Shown here: in pieces, positions 42,920-52,259 of the stretch
Numbering within the stretch: the stretch's first letter is position 1
Layout of the letters: each line of letters opens with the position of its first letter
Origin: Allohahella sp002354735
Lineage (GTDB): Bacteria; Pseudomonadota; Gammaproteobacteria; Pseudomonadales; Oleiphilaceae
Direction: 5' to 3'
Length of the DNA: 64,000 bases
NCBI RefSeq assembly: GCF_047946665.1
Contig: NZ_CP172312.1
Coordinates: 4,340,001 to 4,404,000, forward strand
Position numbers and translations under genes: made by a program
The notes under the pieces: model-generated
What the model saw: the letters and a program-made list of their open reading frames with translations, nothing else
Told to the model about the DNA's origin: nothing
Database searches by the model: none

Positions 42920-43957
42920 ATGAGTGCTGAGTATCAACTGTCTGATCGGATGACCATCGCCAGCTACTTTGCCCGGACTCACCTGGCAAACGGCCTCTCG
43001 ATGGGCGCGCGTGAAGAACAGATATTGCGTGACACCGGGCTGACCCCGGCCCAACTGGCACACCCGAAAGCAAGAATACTGGCCGCCCAGTTGGCCGATA
43101 TCGTGAACAACTGCTGGCGCTTCAGTGACGATGAGCTGCTGGGATTCACCCGTCACAAAATGAGAGTCGGCATGTTCAGGCTGTTGGCTGAGCACCTCAT
43201 TACCTGCAAGGATATGTCAGATGTGCTTGCTTACATCGTCCGATTTTATGACCTGACCGGAGATCAATTGGCAGTTCGGCTACACAGGACTGGTGACGTG
43301 CTTGCGTGTAGTGTAATGCCTGACTTCAAACCCTCACGCCCCGATTCGGTGCCTGAGAGCCTTTTGATCGAGTTGCTACTGCTCATTGTTCACCGCTTCC
43401 TGAGCTGGCTGACGGGACACGTGATTCCTCTGGTCAAGGTCTGCCTGCGATACCCCAGGCCCGATCATTTTCAGGAATATGGCTTGATGTTTCCCAGCCC
43501 GTGCGAGTTTGAAAGTCCTCACAATGCACTGTTATTCAAAGCGGAAGAGTTGGACTTGCCTGTGGTGCGAAATGCCGACGAGCTCGCAGGCTATCTGCAG
43601 CAGATACCGCTGCGCTGGTTCAGAAAGCAGTCGTTCCATGGCGCGTGGACTGCTGACGTCATGAGGCTACTGGGGGAAGAGTCCGATATTGAACGAGTGG
43701 CTGACAGGTTGAGCGTGACCTCCAGAACGCTGCGGCGAAAACTCACCAGTGAAGGCAGTCGTTTTCAGCAATTGAAAGACAACGCTCGGCGCGACATGGC
43801 AATAAACCTGTTTGAGCAACGCCAACTGACGATTGCTGAAATAGGTTTCAAGGTGGGCTTCACGGAAGCCGCTACGTTTTCCCGGGCCTTCAAACAGTGG
43901 ACGGGGGTAACGCCGAGTAGCTATCGGAAGATGAGTAGGTCCCGTAAGTACGGGTAG
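42920..43957 (+). CDS. AraC-family transcriptional regulator
   Basis: The 345-residue protein has a C-terminal HTH domain (VADRLSVTSRTLRRKLTSEG, then TIAEIGFKVGFTEAATFSRAFKQWTGVTPSSYRK) and an N-terminal PF12625-type domain with GMFRLLAEHLITCKD. This subtype often controls acyl-CoA or ornithine/fatty-acid genes. It lies just beyond the divergent diguanylate cyclase gene near the acyl-CoA operon and is the best candidate for its regulator. Start ATG 42920 has GGAAG upstream. Confidence 0.87.
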   Translation: MSAEYQLSDRMTIASYFARTHLANGLSMGAREEQILRDTGLTPAQLAHPKARILAAQLADIVNNCWRFSDDELLGFTRHKMRVGMFRLLAEHLITCKDMSDVLAYIVRFYDLTGDQLAVRLHRTGDVLACSVMPDFKPSRPDSVPESLLIELLLLIVHRFLSWLTGHVIPLVKVCLRYPRPDHFQEYGLMFPSPCEFESPHNALLFKAEELDLPVVRNADELAGYLQQIPLRWFRKQSFHGAWTADVMRLLGEESDIERVADRLSVTSRTLRRKLTSEGSRFQQLKDNARRDMAINLFEQRQLTIAEIGFKVGFTEAATFSRAFKQWTGVTPSSYRKMSRSRKYG

Positions 43958-44084
43958 ACGGCTGTAACGTTTGGACAGTTTGGTGACGTAATGTCAGCAC
44001 CCCACGCACGCCGCCAGCCTCACCCGGCTCCAGTTCGAAAGTGGGGGCCGGGCGAGACGAGAAGGCCGGGTGTCCTTATAGGGG

Positions 44085-44522
44085 TTATCGCCTGGCTATG
44101 GCCGTGTCGACCGATGCCCGACCCGCTCCCATGATCGTCATAGCGACTGTAGCGGACAGCAAGGCCAGCGCGAATTCATAGCCGTTGTTGCTCATGAACA
44201 GGCCGTTGCCGATATGTACGCTGAAGATGGCGACCAGCATGGTAATGGCCAGGACGAAACCAGCTGGACGCACCAGCAGTCCCACGACCAGCGCAAGACC
44301 ACCGAAGAACTCGGCCGAACCGGCCAACAGTGCCATCAGGTAGCCTGGGCTCATGCCGATCGAGTCCATCCATTGGCCCGTGGCTTCGAGCCCGTAGCCG
44401 CCGAACCAGCCGAATAGCTTCTGGGCGCCGTGCGCCATGAAGATGATGCCGACGGGGATGCGGAGTGCCAATGCGCCCCAGCCTGCATTGCTGCCGAATA
44501 CCTTATTCTGAAGTGTGCTCAT
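44085..44522 (-). CDS. DoxX family membrane protein
   Basis: The 145-residue protein has four hydrophobic segments and the DoxX features LRIPVGIIFMAHGAQKLFGWFGG and FFGGLALVVGLLVRPAGF. Proteins of this family act in redox or thiol stress in some bacteria. The divergent LysR gene (44630) starts 107 nt away and probably regulates it. Confidence 0.88.
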   Translation of the reverse strand: MSTLQNKVFGSNAGWGALALRIPVGIIFMAHGAQKLFGWFGGYGLEATGQWMDSIGMSPGYLMALLAGSAEFFGGLALVVGLLVRPAGFVLAITMLVAIFSVHIGNGLFMSNNGYEFALALLSATVAMTIMGAGRASVDTAIARR

Positions 44523-44629
44523 GCTGATCTGCCTGTCAGGTGAATGATGTATTCACTTTAGAGGCTGGCGTCACCGGGATAAACCTGCCTAAATGACATG
44601 CACTGTTGCATTAAGTGAGACAATCGCTC
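44523..44629. promoter_or_regulatory. Divergent doxX/lysR promoter region
   Basis: The 107-nt divergent gap is the expected LysR operator site. ATGCACTGTTGCATT near 44597 is a partly palindromic candidate (TGCA..TGCA). Confidence 0.35.
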
Positions 44630-45520
44630 ATGGATAAGTTTTTGGAGATGCAGACCTTTACGGCTGTCGTTGAAGCCGGCAGCTTTGTTGGCGCCGCTGA
44701 TGGTCTCGGCATGTCGAAGGCTGCTGTCTCACGCTATATCGCAGACCTCGAAGCCAGGCTCGGCCTGCGCCTGCTGCACAGGACCACAAGACGCCTGTCG
44801 CTGACCGAGGAGGGCGATGTCTTCTACTACCGCTGCCGCGAACTGCTCGCCAGCCTGGAGGCCGCGGAGACCGAACTGAGCAGCCGTCGCGGCGAAGCCA
44901 GCGGTCTCCTGCGCGTGAACGCGCCGCTCACCTTCGGCATCAGCCATCTCGCGCCGCTGTGGGGTGATTTTCTTGAGCAGAACCCCAAGGTCAGAATCGA
45001 TATCACCCTGTCTGACCGCATGGTCGACTTGGTGGAGGAGGGCTACGATATCGCGATTCGCATCGCGGCTCTGTCCAATTCCACCCTCATCAGCCGCCGC
45101 TTCGCCAGCACCCGCATCGTCCTGTGCGCCTCACCCGGCTATCTCGAAGCCTTTGGCGAACCTCGAACACCCGCCGACCTTACCAGCCACCGCATCATCG
45201 CCTACAGCTACTCAGCCAAAGGCGATGACTGGCATTTCGACGGGCCAGGTGGCCCAGTCAGCGTGAGAACCCGCCCGGCGATGAGCTCTAACAACGGCGA
45301 CACTTGCCGCGCACTGGCGCTAGCGGGGCAGGGGGTTACCTTGCAGCCGGATTTTTTGGTGGGGCGTGATATCGCTGATGGCAGCTTGGTCGAGGTGCTT
45401 CCTGAGTACCGCGTGGGCGAGTTAGGGATTTATGCGATGTATCCGACAAGGAAACATGTGGCGCCGAAGGTGACGGCGTTGATTGATTTTTTGCAGGAGG
45501 GATTCGGGCGTGCGGGTTAA
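44630..45520 (+). CDS. LysR-family transcriptional regulator
   Basis: The 296-residue protein has an N-terminal winged HTH (FTAVVEAGSFVGAADGLGMSKAAVSRYIADLEARLGLRLL) and the LTTR substrate-binding fold. The ATG at 44630 gives MDKFLEMQ, the usual LysR start position; the upstream frame is discarded. It is divergent from doxX and is likely its regulator. Confidence 0.9.
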   Translation: MDKFLEMQTFTAVVEAGSFVGAADGLGMSKAAVSRYIADLEARLGLRLLHRTTRRLSLTEEGDVFYYRCRELLASLEAAETELSSRRGEASGLLRVNAPLTFGISHLAPLWGDFLEQNPKVRIDITLSDRMVDLVEEGYDIAIRIAALSNSTLISRRFASTRIVLCASPGYLEAFGEPRTPADLTSHRIIAYSYSAKGDDWHFDGPGGPVSVRTRPAMSSNNGDTCRALALAGQGVTLQPDFLVGRDIADGSLVEVLPEYRVGELGIYAMYPTRKHVAPKVTALIDFLQEGFGRAG

Positions 45521-45613
45521 GCTGGATGTACTTACGGCATCGACATATGTGCATCCTATGTCGAAATTCCCGGGTTTTATCGCCAGAGACGGAAGAGGTA
45601 TTAAGTGATATAT

Positions 45614-45636
45614 GCACAAAAATACGTAGTTTGTGC
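45614..45636. promoter_or_regulatory. Operator and promoter of the Xre/RES pair
   Basis: GCACAAA (45614-45620) and TTTGTGC (45630-45636) form a perfect 7-bp inverted repeat. The second arm overlaps a TTGTGC -35 (45631-45636) with TACACT as -10 at 45654-45659, a 17-nt spacer. An autorepressed antitoxin promoter is the natural reading. Confidence 0.5.
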
Positions 45637-45686
45637 GGAGCACACGTATAGGCTACACTGTTCCCATATAAGACAGGAGCTTCTAA

Positions 45687-46058
45687 ATGTCTGCACTGAC
45701 TCGATCCATTCCATCACCTGAAACCGTTCTGGCTAAGGCTGTGCTGCGCGCAGCAGATCAGCTTGGTCTGAAGCAGGCGCAGTTGGCTGCGGTCCTGGGT
45801 ATGCATCGCACGGCGGTCAGCAGGCTTAAGCAAGCGGCATCGCTGTCCCCACAGTCGAAGCAAGGCGAACTGGCCTTGCTGTTGATCAGGCTTGCCCGAG
45901 CGTTATTCGCCTTGACCGGGGGAGACAAGACATGGATGCAGCATTTCATGCGCACGCCGAACTCGGTGACGGGCGGGGTGCCAGTTCAACAGATTGAAAC
46001 TATTGAAGGTTTGCTTACGGTGCTGCAGTTCGTCGACGCGATAAGGGGCAAAGTTTGA
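45687..46058 (+). CDS. Xre/MbcA/ParS-type antitoxin (DUF2384)
   Basis: The 123-residue protein has an HTH (QLGLKQAQLAAVLGMHRTAVSRLKQ) and a C-terminal DUF2384 region (LIRLARALFALTGGDKTWMQHFM, then TIEGLLTVLQFVDAIRG). It is the usual partner of RES toxins. Its stop overlaps the toxin start by 4 nt (TTGA). AGGAG precedes the ATG. Confidence 0.9.
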   Translation: MSALTRSIPSPETVLAKAVLRAADQLGLKQAQLAAVLGMHRTAVSRLKQAASLSPQSKQGELALLLIRLARALFALTGGDKTWMQHFMRTPNSVTGGVPVQQIETIEGLLTVLQFVDAIRGKV

Positions 46059-46843
46059 CGAATTCGGCTTCGAATATCTGGGAAAGTTCGCAGGATACAC
46101 TGCAAATAAGGCCTTTGAACGGCAAGTTGTACCGGTTGGTGGAAAGTCAGGAACAGGTGGCTACGCTCGGCTATGTAGATACACTGGAAGAGCAGGCTTT
46201 GCTCGAGGAGATGCTAGAAACCGCGAAACCAGCGCATCGTTTAGACGGAGGGGGTGCATATGCACAACAGCTTGCTTCGCTTCACTATCTGTTGCTTACA
46301 CCATTCCGTTATCCGCCACTAAAGTGGGGGTCGCGCTTCGGCAGAACTCACGAGCCGGGGATGTTTTACGGCGGTGGGGGCGTTGAAGTCACACTTGCTG
46401 AGTCCGCCTATTACCGTTTTGTCTTCTGGTTTTCGATGTCGGCTGCGCCGGTTAAAGACAGCATCCGCACGAGTCACACACTGTTTTCGGCTCTCTACAG
46501 AACTGGGCGCGGCATACAGCTTCAGCGTCCGCCATTCGACGAATATATGACAGTGCTCACGCACCCGTCCAACTACAGCCAGACCCAGACTGTGGGATCA
46601 CAAATGCGTGAGGCGGGCGTGGAGGCTTTCGAGTATGGCTCGGCGCGCGATCCCTCTCATGGTTTGTGCGTCGCGCTGTTCACGCCAGCGGCTTTCGAAT
46701 GCAGGAAGCCCGACACGATGCAGCAGTGGTTCTGTGAAGTCAGCGCCTCTGCCGTGTCTTTCAAGCAGCTTGCCGAAAGGGAAGTTATACATTTTCAGCT
46801 GGAAGATTTCCTGATCGACGGCGCGCTGCCGCGTCCGGCCTAA
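46055..46843 (+). CDS. RES-domain toxin (NAD+ phosphorylase)
   Basis: The 262-residue RES-domain protein has the pattern KLYRLVESQEQVATLG, FGRTHEPGMFYGGGGVEVTLAE and HPSNYSQTQTVGSQMREAGVEAFEYGSARDP. Members degrade NAD+. The start is TTG at 46055, inside the antitoxin stop, with AAGGGG upstream. The unit looks intact. Confidence 0.88.
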   Translation: MTNSASNIWESSQDTLQIRPLNGKLYRLVESQEQVATLGYVDTLEEQALLEEMLETAKPAHRLDGGGAYAQQLASLHYLLLTPFRYPPLKWGSRFGRTHEPGMFYGGGGVEVTLAESAYYRFVFWFSMSAAPVKDSIRTSHTLFSALYRTGRGIQLQRPPFDEYMTVLTHPSNYSQTQTVGSQMREAGVEAFEYGSARDPSHGLCVALFTPAAFECRKPDTMQQWFCEVSASAVSFKQLAEREVIHFQLEDFLIDGALPRPA

Positions 46844-46848
46844 TGCAC

Positions 46849-48444
46849 TCAACGCTCCTCATGAAAGAGTGCCAGGTGCCGAATCACGGTCCTGCTATCG
46901 AGGCCCCCAGCCAGTGCACCGGTGGTTACGCCGATGGTACTGATGAATGCTGCCAGTCGGGCCTTGTCACCCCAGTTGATCTCGACCTGGTCCAGCAGGG
47001 TGGGCCAGGTTTTCATCAGGCCTTCGGGGAAAATGTAGATTTCCACCAGGAACATCAGGCTAGCGACCAGAAAAAACAGGCCCACACAAGCCAGCAGTAT
47101 GCTTAGGAAAATAACGGCATTCGCAACGGCAAGATGTTCGGTCAAAACACGTTTTTCCCGGTGAGGCAGGAAGAGCGACTGAATCCTGACCAAGTAGAAG
47201 CTCGCCGCCACGATGCTCACCACCGCATACCAGGCAGTAGTCTGATTCGACATATTCAACCCGACATCCCAGATTTCAGCTGTAAATACCAGCAGAAAAG
47301 AGGGGGCTACTGCAGCTGTCGCCAGGCTCGGCAAGGACAGCGGCAGAAGCAATGCGCGATTGCGCAGCAGCGGCCTCACCAGCGTGGGTAGATGCCTGAA
47401 CGCCATGAGCATGTGGAAGACCAGGCGGGTTAGCACGTTACTCCCTCGCAGCTCGCGCTCCGGCAGGCGCGGCGCCCGTTTGTGCAACACCCGCCGCTCC
47501 TTGTCAGTGAAAGTGGGCTTCGGCCTCACTTCATCACTACGGCGAAAAGGCCGCATGATCGACGACTGTCGGCTGGTCTTGTCGTTCAGGCCACACATGC
47601 GGCCCAGCAGGTGCAGCAGGAGTGTGAGACCATCCTGCAGCACAAGATCGGATGCATAACCACGAGCTGGATCGCCTCTGCGAGCGGCTACCAGTTCTCG
47701 GGTCGACATGATCATGACCCGTGTCACCGACGATGCCAGTCCGGCCTCCATATGCTTCTGGCGAGAAAGCAGTCCGACATCAGTGATGACGATGACGGCA
47801 TCGAAGGGGCCTTCAGCCATGCGTAAGCTGGCATCATCAAGGAAGTCGGAGGGGCGTAACGAGTTTTCTGACTCGAGCATGATCGGGTCGGTAATATGAA
47901 ATTTCCAGTCAATGCCGCTCCCCGCCTGGAGGGGCGACTTGGCTTGCTCAGAGATATGGTGGGCAAAGCTACGAATCGCACTTACGTCAGTCGAGCGGCT
48001 GACGGCCAGCAATACACCGACGTTCATTTCCGGGCTTGGTTGCGGACCCTGGGCCTCCTGCATGGCACGAATGAAACGACTGCCCGAGGTCAGCGCCCTC
48101 ACCATCCTGGTCGTAGTCAAAACGGGCGTGACTCGCAGTACGCGTATGGCGTTCAACAGCCTGAAGGCCCGGAAGGCCGGTATGAAGAGCGCGATCAGTG
48201 TCAGCCATTGCTGCTTTACGTAGCGAAGCTTGTGCGGCGCGAGGATGAACTTGAGCAGATACTCAAGTATGAAGATAATCCAGATGCCCATCACGAACCG
48301 ATCCTGCATGAGACTCAATCCCTTTGTCAGTTCGATGAGAAGGAGCACCAGCCAGGCAACGGCCAGGAGAAACATTGGAATCTCCAGATGCTCTTCGAGC
48401 TTATGGAGCATGTGGTAGCGTCGACGCTTGTTGAGTACAGACAT
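46849..48444 (-). CDS. Voltage-sensor-like membrane protein with possibly degenerate metzincin core
   Basis: The 531-residue protein begins with helices at about 22-41 and 46-66, then a helix ending in RAFRLLNAIRVLRV with regularly spaced arginines, like the S4 of ion channels. A soluble domain (about 135-370) contains PFDAVIVITDVGLLSR and then TLLLHLLGRMCGL. The last motif aligns with the metzincin HExxHxxG but has Leu for Glu and Arg for the second His, so no zinc peptidase activity is expected. Four C-terminal hydrophobic segments follow. GGAG lies before the ATG. I know no characterised protein of this build. Confidence 0.6.
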   Translation of the reverse strand: MSVLNKRRRYHMLHKLEEHLEIPMFLLAVAWLVLLLIELTKGLSLMQDRFVMGIWIIFILEYLLKFILAPHKLRYVKQQWLTLIALFIPAFRAFRLLNAIRVLRVTPVLTTTRMVRALTSGSRFIRAMQEAQGPQPSPEMNVGVLLAVSRSTDVSAIRSFAHHISEQAKSPLQAGSGIDWKFHITDPIMLESENSLRPSDFLDDASLRMAEGPFDAVIVITDVGLLSRQKHMEAGLASSVTRVMIMSTRELVAARRGDPARGYASDLVLQDGLTLLLHLLGRMCGLNDKTSRQSSIMRPFRRSDEVRPKPTFTDKERRVLHKRAPRLPERELRGSNVLTRLVFHMLMAFRHLPTLVRPLLRNRALLLPLSLPSLATAAVAPSFLLVFTAEIWDVGLNMSNQTTAWYAVVSIVAASFYLVRIQSLFLPHREKRVLTEHLAVANAVIFLSILLACVGLFFLVASLMFLVEIYIFPEGLMKTWPTLLDQVEINWGDKARLAAFISTIGVTTGALAGGLDSRTVIRHLALFHEER

Positions 48445-48601
48445 TGGTGAGGCTCCAGGCGAATGAGTCAGCGCATGAGTAGCAAGTGGTACGGTTGGGT
48501 GCGTACATTGTCTTCGCGGCGAAAAATATGGGAGGTCTATCTGCTGCTGATGAAAAGGGGATCTGCTAGGATTCGAGCAACATTCGCCACTGGGCAGTAA
48601 A

Positions 48602-50098
48602 GTGAACGATCTCTTCGCACGTGTGATGCTCTATATTCTGTTCACTTTCGCAGGCGCCGCCTCAGCAGCGCCTGCGCTCGACACGATAGCCACCACCGCC
48701 GCTGAACCCCATCCAGAGCAGTCGGGTTTTCACATTCTCGATACTGGGCGTGAAGCCTTCCTCTACCGAGCGGCGATGATCGATGCAGCGAATTCAAGCA
48801 TCGATGCCCAGTACTACATCTGGAACAGCGACACCTCGGGGCTTTACCTGGCCCGCCGTCTGCTCGTGGCGGCCGACCGGGGAGTACGGGTGCGGGTGAT
48901 ACTCGACGACATCAACCTGGGTGGCCGCGACGATTTGCTCGCGCTGTTCGCGTCGCATCCCAATATCGATATCAAGGTGTATAATCCGGCGCCAGTGCGT
49001 GAGGGTGCTGGTAAATGGTTGTCATTCCTTACCGACTTTGACCGTCTGAACCGGCGCATGCACAACAAGAGCCTTGTCGTCGACGGTGTGGTTGGGATTA
49101 TCGGTGGGCGTAACATCGGAGATGAGTACTTCGATGAGCATGCGACGCTGAATTTCCGCGATCGAGACGTGCTCGCAGTGGGTCCGGTCGTCAATGGCTT
49201 CTCTGCGAACTTCGACGCTTTCTGGGGAAGTGAGTGGTCGCGTCCAGTCGGTGAGCTGGCCTCTAAAACGCCGAGCGAGGCGGCCTACAGCGAGCGGATT
49301 GCCGAGGCTCGAGATCGCGCTTCAGAAACAGATGGCTTGAAGTTGGACGTGCCTGTCGGCCAAGAGGCCGCGCTTGATGTGCTGACGGAGAGTTTGGCCA
49401 CGCTCACCTGGGCCGAAGCCGATTTCATATTCGAGCCGCCCCTGGTTGATCCTGATGCACTGCCCGACCAACTCACCGTCGCGGCGCAGGCACTCGCAGA
49501 TGCGGTGAAGACAGCTGAGTCTGAAGTGCTGATCGAGTCGGCCTACTTCATCCTGGATGACGAAGCGCTGGCTCAAATCAGATCGCTCAACAAAGAGCCC
49601 CTGAGGATCGCCGTTCTAACTAATTCGCTGGCCTCGAACGATGTTGTACCCAATCACGCCGGGTACGCACGATGGCGGCCCGAGGCCCTCGAACACGGAT
49701 TCGAGCTGTACGAATTGCGGCCAGACGCAGCAGCTTGCACCGTCTGGATCGCTTATGATGAATTCTGCGCAGATGGTATCGTCGGCCTACATTCGAAAAC
49801 GGCGGTGTTCGATCGAAGGGTGCTCTACATCGGCTCTTTCAACGCCAATCTGCGCGCTATGTACCTGAACGGCGAAACCGTGCTCCTCATCCACAGTCCA
49901 GAGCTTGCAGCTAAGGTCGCAGATTCGATAGAGCTGGGCATGGCGCCTGCGAATAGTTGGGAGGTAGAGCTCGATGAGGATGGCGACCTGCAATGGCAGG
50001 GCTTGAACCAGACGCTCTCCAGCGAACCTGACACCGACTGGTGGCTGCGAACTAAGGCCTGGTTGATTTCGCTGCTGCCGATTGAGGATTATCTTTAA
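48602..50098 (+). CDS. Phospholipase D-family protein, ClsC-like
   Basis: The 498-residue protein has a signal peptide or anchor, then two HKD motifs: RMHNKSLVVDG (about 152) and GLHSKTAVFDRR (about 394), each followed by GGRN/GSFN. Two-HKD architecture and length fit cardiolipin synthase C or related PLD enzymes of the periplasm. The start is GTG 48602. It is divergent from the voltage-sensor-like gene. Confidence 0.85.
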   Translation: MNDLFARVMLYILFTFAGAASAAPALDTIATTAAEPHPEQSGFHILDTGREAFLYRAAMIDAANSSIDAQYYIWNSDTSGLYLARRLLVAADRGVRVRVILDDINLGGRDDLLALFASHPNIDIKVYNPAPVREGAGKWLSFLTDFDRLNRRMHNKSLVVDGVVGIIGGRNIGDEYFDEHATLNFRDRDVLAVGPVVNGFSANFDAFWGSEWSRPVGELASKTPSEAAYSERIAEARDRASETDGLKLDVPVGQEAALDVLTESLATLTWAEADFIFEPPLVDPDALPDQLTVAAQALADAVKTAESEVLIESAYFILDDEALAQIRSLNKEPLRIAVLTNSLASNDVVPNHAGYARWRPEALEHGFELYELRPDAAACTVWIAYDEFCADGIVGLHSKTAVFDRRVLYIGSFNANLRAMYLNGETVLLIHSPELAAKVADSIELGMAPANSWEVELDEDGDLQWQGLNQTLSSEPDTDWWLRTKAWLISLLPIEDYL

Positions 50099-50121
50099 TC
50101 CCTGTGCAGATGGCCCCCGAA

Positions 50122-51381
50122 TCAAACTGTTGTGAGTAATGCAGCAATAGGAACGGCAAATAAGCTTTCCCCAAAGCGCAGCACATTTCCACCGTCGTAC
50201 AACAGTACACCGGCAGAGAATCGGTCCCCGCAAGCATCTTTCAACTGCCTGAGCCCATTGAAATCGCGTTCTGTGACCGTAGCTGCAGCCTTGACTTCCA
50301 CGCCGGCAATTTGGCGGCCGCGCTCGATGACAATATCGACTTCGACCTTGTCCTTGCTGCGGAAGTGATAAAAGCTGAAAACCTGTTCCTGCCAGTCCGC
50401 CTGCTTACGCAATTCTTGATAGATGAAGGTTTCGAGCAGCTGCCCCAACAGGACCTTGTCCTGCCACAGACTTGAAGCATCCAGGCCAAGCAGTGCGGAT
50501 GCGAGCCCGGTATCCGAAACATGAATTTTCGGCGTCTTGATCAGGCGGCTCAATCTGTTCGTGAACCAGGGCTGAAGCTGCTCGATCAGAAAGATTTGCT
50601 CCAGAAGGGCCAGGTAAGCCCGGATTGTAGGTCTGCTGAGAGAGAATGGCGCTGCCAGGTCACTTGTGTTGAAGAGCCTTGCCGTCTGACTCGCAGCGAG
50701 CGCAAGCAGCTTTGGCATGATCTCCAGATTCTGGATGTCTGAAATATCCCGAATGTCTCGTTGGACAATTGTGGTGATGTAATCACGGTACCATGCTGAA
50801 CGCCGCTTGGGCGATTCGCGCGCTATTGCAGCCGGATAGCCACCGCGAGTAATGACGTCCGCGAGCGACTCTCCAAGACGCCCATAGGGTCTGGAGTCGA
50901 GGGCAGCATTGAAATTACCGGCGAAAAGCTGCTCCAGAAACAGTGGTTCAGTGGCGGTAAGCTCACACTCCGCCAGCGGTTTCAGATGAATGATCTCCAT
51001 CCTGCCCGCCAGAGAGTCTGACAGTCCAGGCAGCAAAAGAACGTTGGCCGAGCCTGTCAGTATGAAGCGTCCGGGTCGTCTGTTATTGTCGACACTCGAC
51101 TTCAGTGAGGTAAAGAGCTCCGGTGCTCGCTGGATCTCATCAAGAATAGTTTTGTCCGGAAGGTCCTGGACGAAACCTATAGGATCGGTTCTGGCGGCCA
51201 GCAATTGGTTGTCATCATCGAAGCTGATGTAGTGGTAGCTCTTCTGCTGACCAACATATCGGGCCAGCGTAGATTTGCCGCATTGGCGTGAGCCGTGAAT
51301 TAGCACCACCGGGCTATCTTGTAGGGCTTCCAACAAGTTCCTTTCGGAATAACGCGGATAGTCAGGTTTGTCCAACGGCAC
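50122..51381 (-). CDS. AAA ATPase with DUF4143 C-terminus
   Basis: The 419-residue protein has Walker A GSRQCGKST at about 29-37, Walker B TILDEIQRAPELF, then GRFILTGSANVLLLPGLSDSLAGR and a C-terminal DUF4143 region ending in VEVDIVIERGRQIAGVEVKAAATVTERD, a nuclease-fold-like segment. The family's function is unknown. The start is GTG 51381. The upstream flank holds the 22-bp repeat array. Confidence 0.87.
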   Translation of the reverse strand: MPLDKPDYPRYSERNLLEALQDSPVVLIHGSRQCGKSTLARYVGQQKSYHYISFDDDNQLLAARTDPIGFVQDLPDKTILDEIQRAPELFTSLKSSVDNNRRPGRFILTGSANVLLLPGLSDSLAGRMEIIHLKPLAECELTATEPLFLEQLFAGNFNAALDSRPYGRLGESLADVITRGGYPAAIARESPKRRSAWYRDYITTIVQRDIRDISDIQNLEIMPKLLALAASQTARLFNTSDLAAPFSLSRPTIRAYLALLEQIFLIEQLQPWFTNRLSRLIKTPKIHVSDTGLASALLGLDASSLWQDKVLLGQLLETFIYQELRKQADWQEQVFSFYHFRSKDKVEVDIVIERGRQIAGVEVKAAATVTERDFNGLRQLKDACGDRFSAGVLLYDGGNVLRFGESLFAVPIAALLTTV

Positions 51382-51426
51382 GGCCTCAGGATTCAGAAGA
51401 TCTGGTTCCGACCAAGTGTAAGCTGA

Positions 51427-51534
51427 GGCCCGTCCAATTGAAAGTTTTAACGCGTCTAATTGGAAGTTCAGCGCCGTCCAATTGAAAGTCTGTGCCCGTC
51501 TAATTGAAAGTCAGGGCCCGTCTAATTGAAAGGC
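51427..51534. repeat. Five 22-bp direct repeats between the DUF4143 and GST genes
   Basis: A conserved core CGTC(C/T)AATTG(A/G)AAG recurs at 51431, 51453, 51475, 51497 and 51519, exactly 22 bp apart (two helical turns). The 8 bp between cores differ from copy to copy. The last copy encodes the final residues QPFN and stop of the GST-like gene. It resembles a protein-binding array, for example transposase sites at an IS21-type end, but no transposase gene is adjacent. Confidence 0.85.
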
Positions 51535-52259
51535 TGTCGATGTTTCTCATAAACCCGCAGCACCCACTCAAGCTTCGGAGCAAGCTGCTCGGCGGTACTC
51601 GCCAGTGGCTCAGGCAGGGTCTCCGGCCATTTCAGGCCGTAGCCTTCTGGCCGGCAGAGTGGGGCGAGCAGGGCAGCCGCGGTCATGTCTGCCCGAGTGA
51701 AACTGTCACCCACGAGATACCCAGTGTCCGCTGCCGCCTCATGGAAGCGATCTACCGCGCTAATGATCTTCTCGAGCGAACGGCTCGCGCCCGCTTCGTT
51801 GATGTTCATGGCTTTACGCATACCTATCCGCAAGACCGGAAAGGCGGCCCGTAAATAGAGCCCGCCATACCAGGGACCACCGGTGGTGAAGAATGGTTTG
51901 ACGATTTCGGGATAGTTCAGCAGCGTGTGATAGCAATAACGCCTGACATGTGGGCCTACTTCCTTGTCAGCGAAATTCTCCCACTCAAGCACGGCCTTTT
52001 GCTGCGCTGCAGACTCGGGCATGAGGGATGGCTCTGGGCGGGTTTCGTCCAGTTGGTCGAATATTCGGTCTGAGCCGGCTATGACGCTTTCACCGTCCAC
52101 CACGACCGGTACACTGGTCCGACCGGTCAGCTTCTTCATGATGGGAACATGCAGACCCGGAATGAGGTTGACGGCTTCATATGGAATCCCCTTGAAGTCG
52201 AGCGCCCAGCGCGCCTTTTCACAGTAGTGCGATATTGGAAATTGATACAGCTTGATCAT
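51522..52259 (-). CDS. Glutathione S-transferase-like protein
   Basis: The 245-residue protein has an N-terminal thioredoxin-like domain (LYQFPISHYCEKARWALD, with the Cys-Glu of the GST active-site region) and SVPVVVDGESVIAGSDRIFDQL, then an all-helical domain with FTRADMTAAALLAPL. Its C-terminus is supplied by the repeat array, so it may differ from family members in the last residues. It overlaps the upstream gene by 4 nt (ATGA). Confidence 0.83.
   Translation of the reverse strand: MIKLYQFPISHYCEKARWALDFKGIPYEAVNLIPGLHVPIMKKLTGRTSVPVVVDGESVIAGSDRIFDQLDETRPEPSLMPESAAQQKAVLEWENFADKEVGPHVRRYCYHTLLNYPEIVKPFFTTGGPWYGGLYLRAAFPVLRIGMRKAMNINEAGASRSLEKIISAVDRFHEAAADTGYLVGDSFTRADMTAAALLAPLCRPEGYGLKWPETLPEPLASTAEQLAPKLEWVLRVYEKHRQPFN

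Noticed and set aside
44022..44075. tRNA or attachment site around GTTCGAAAG
   Set aside because: It only forms a short GC-rich inverted repeat and no tRNA structure.
51427..51534. CRISPR array
   Set aside because: The intervening segments are only 8 bp, units are 22 bp, and there are no cas genes nearby.
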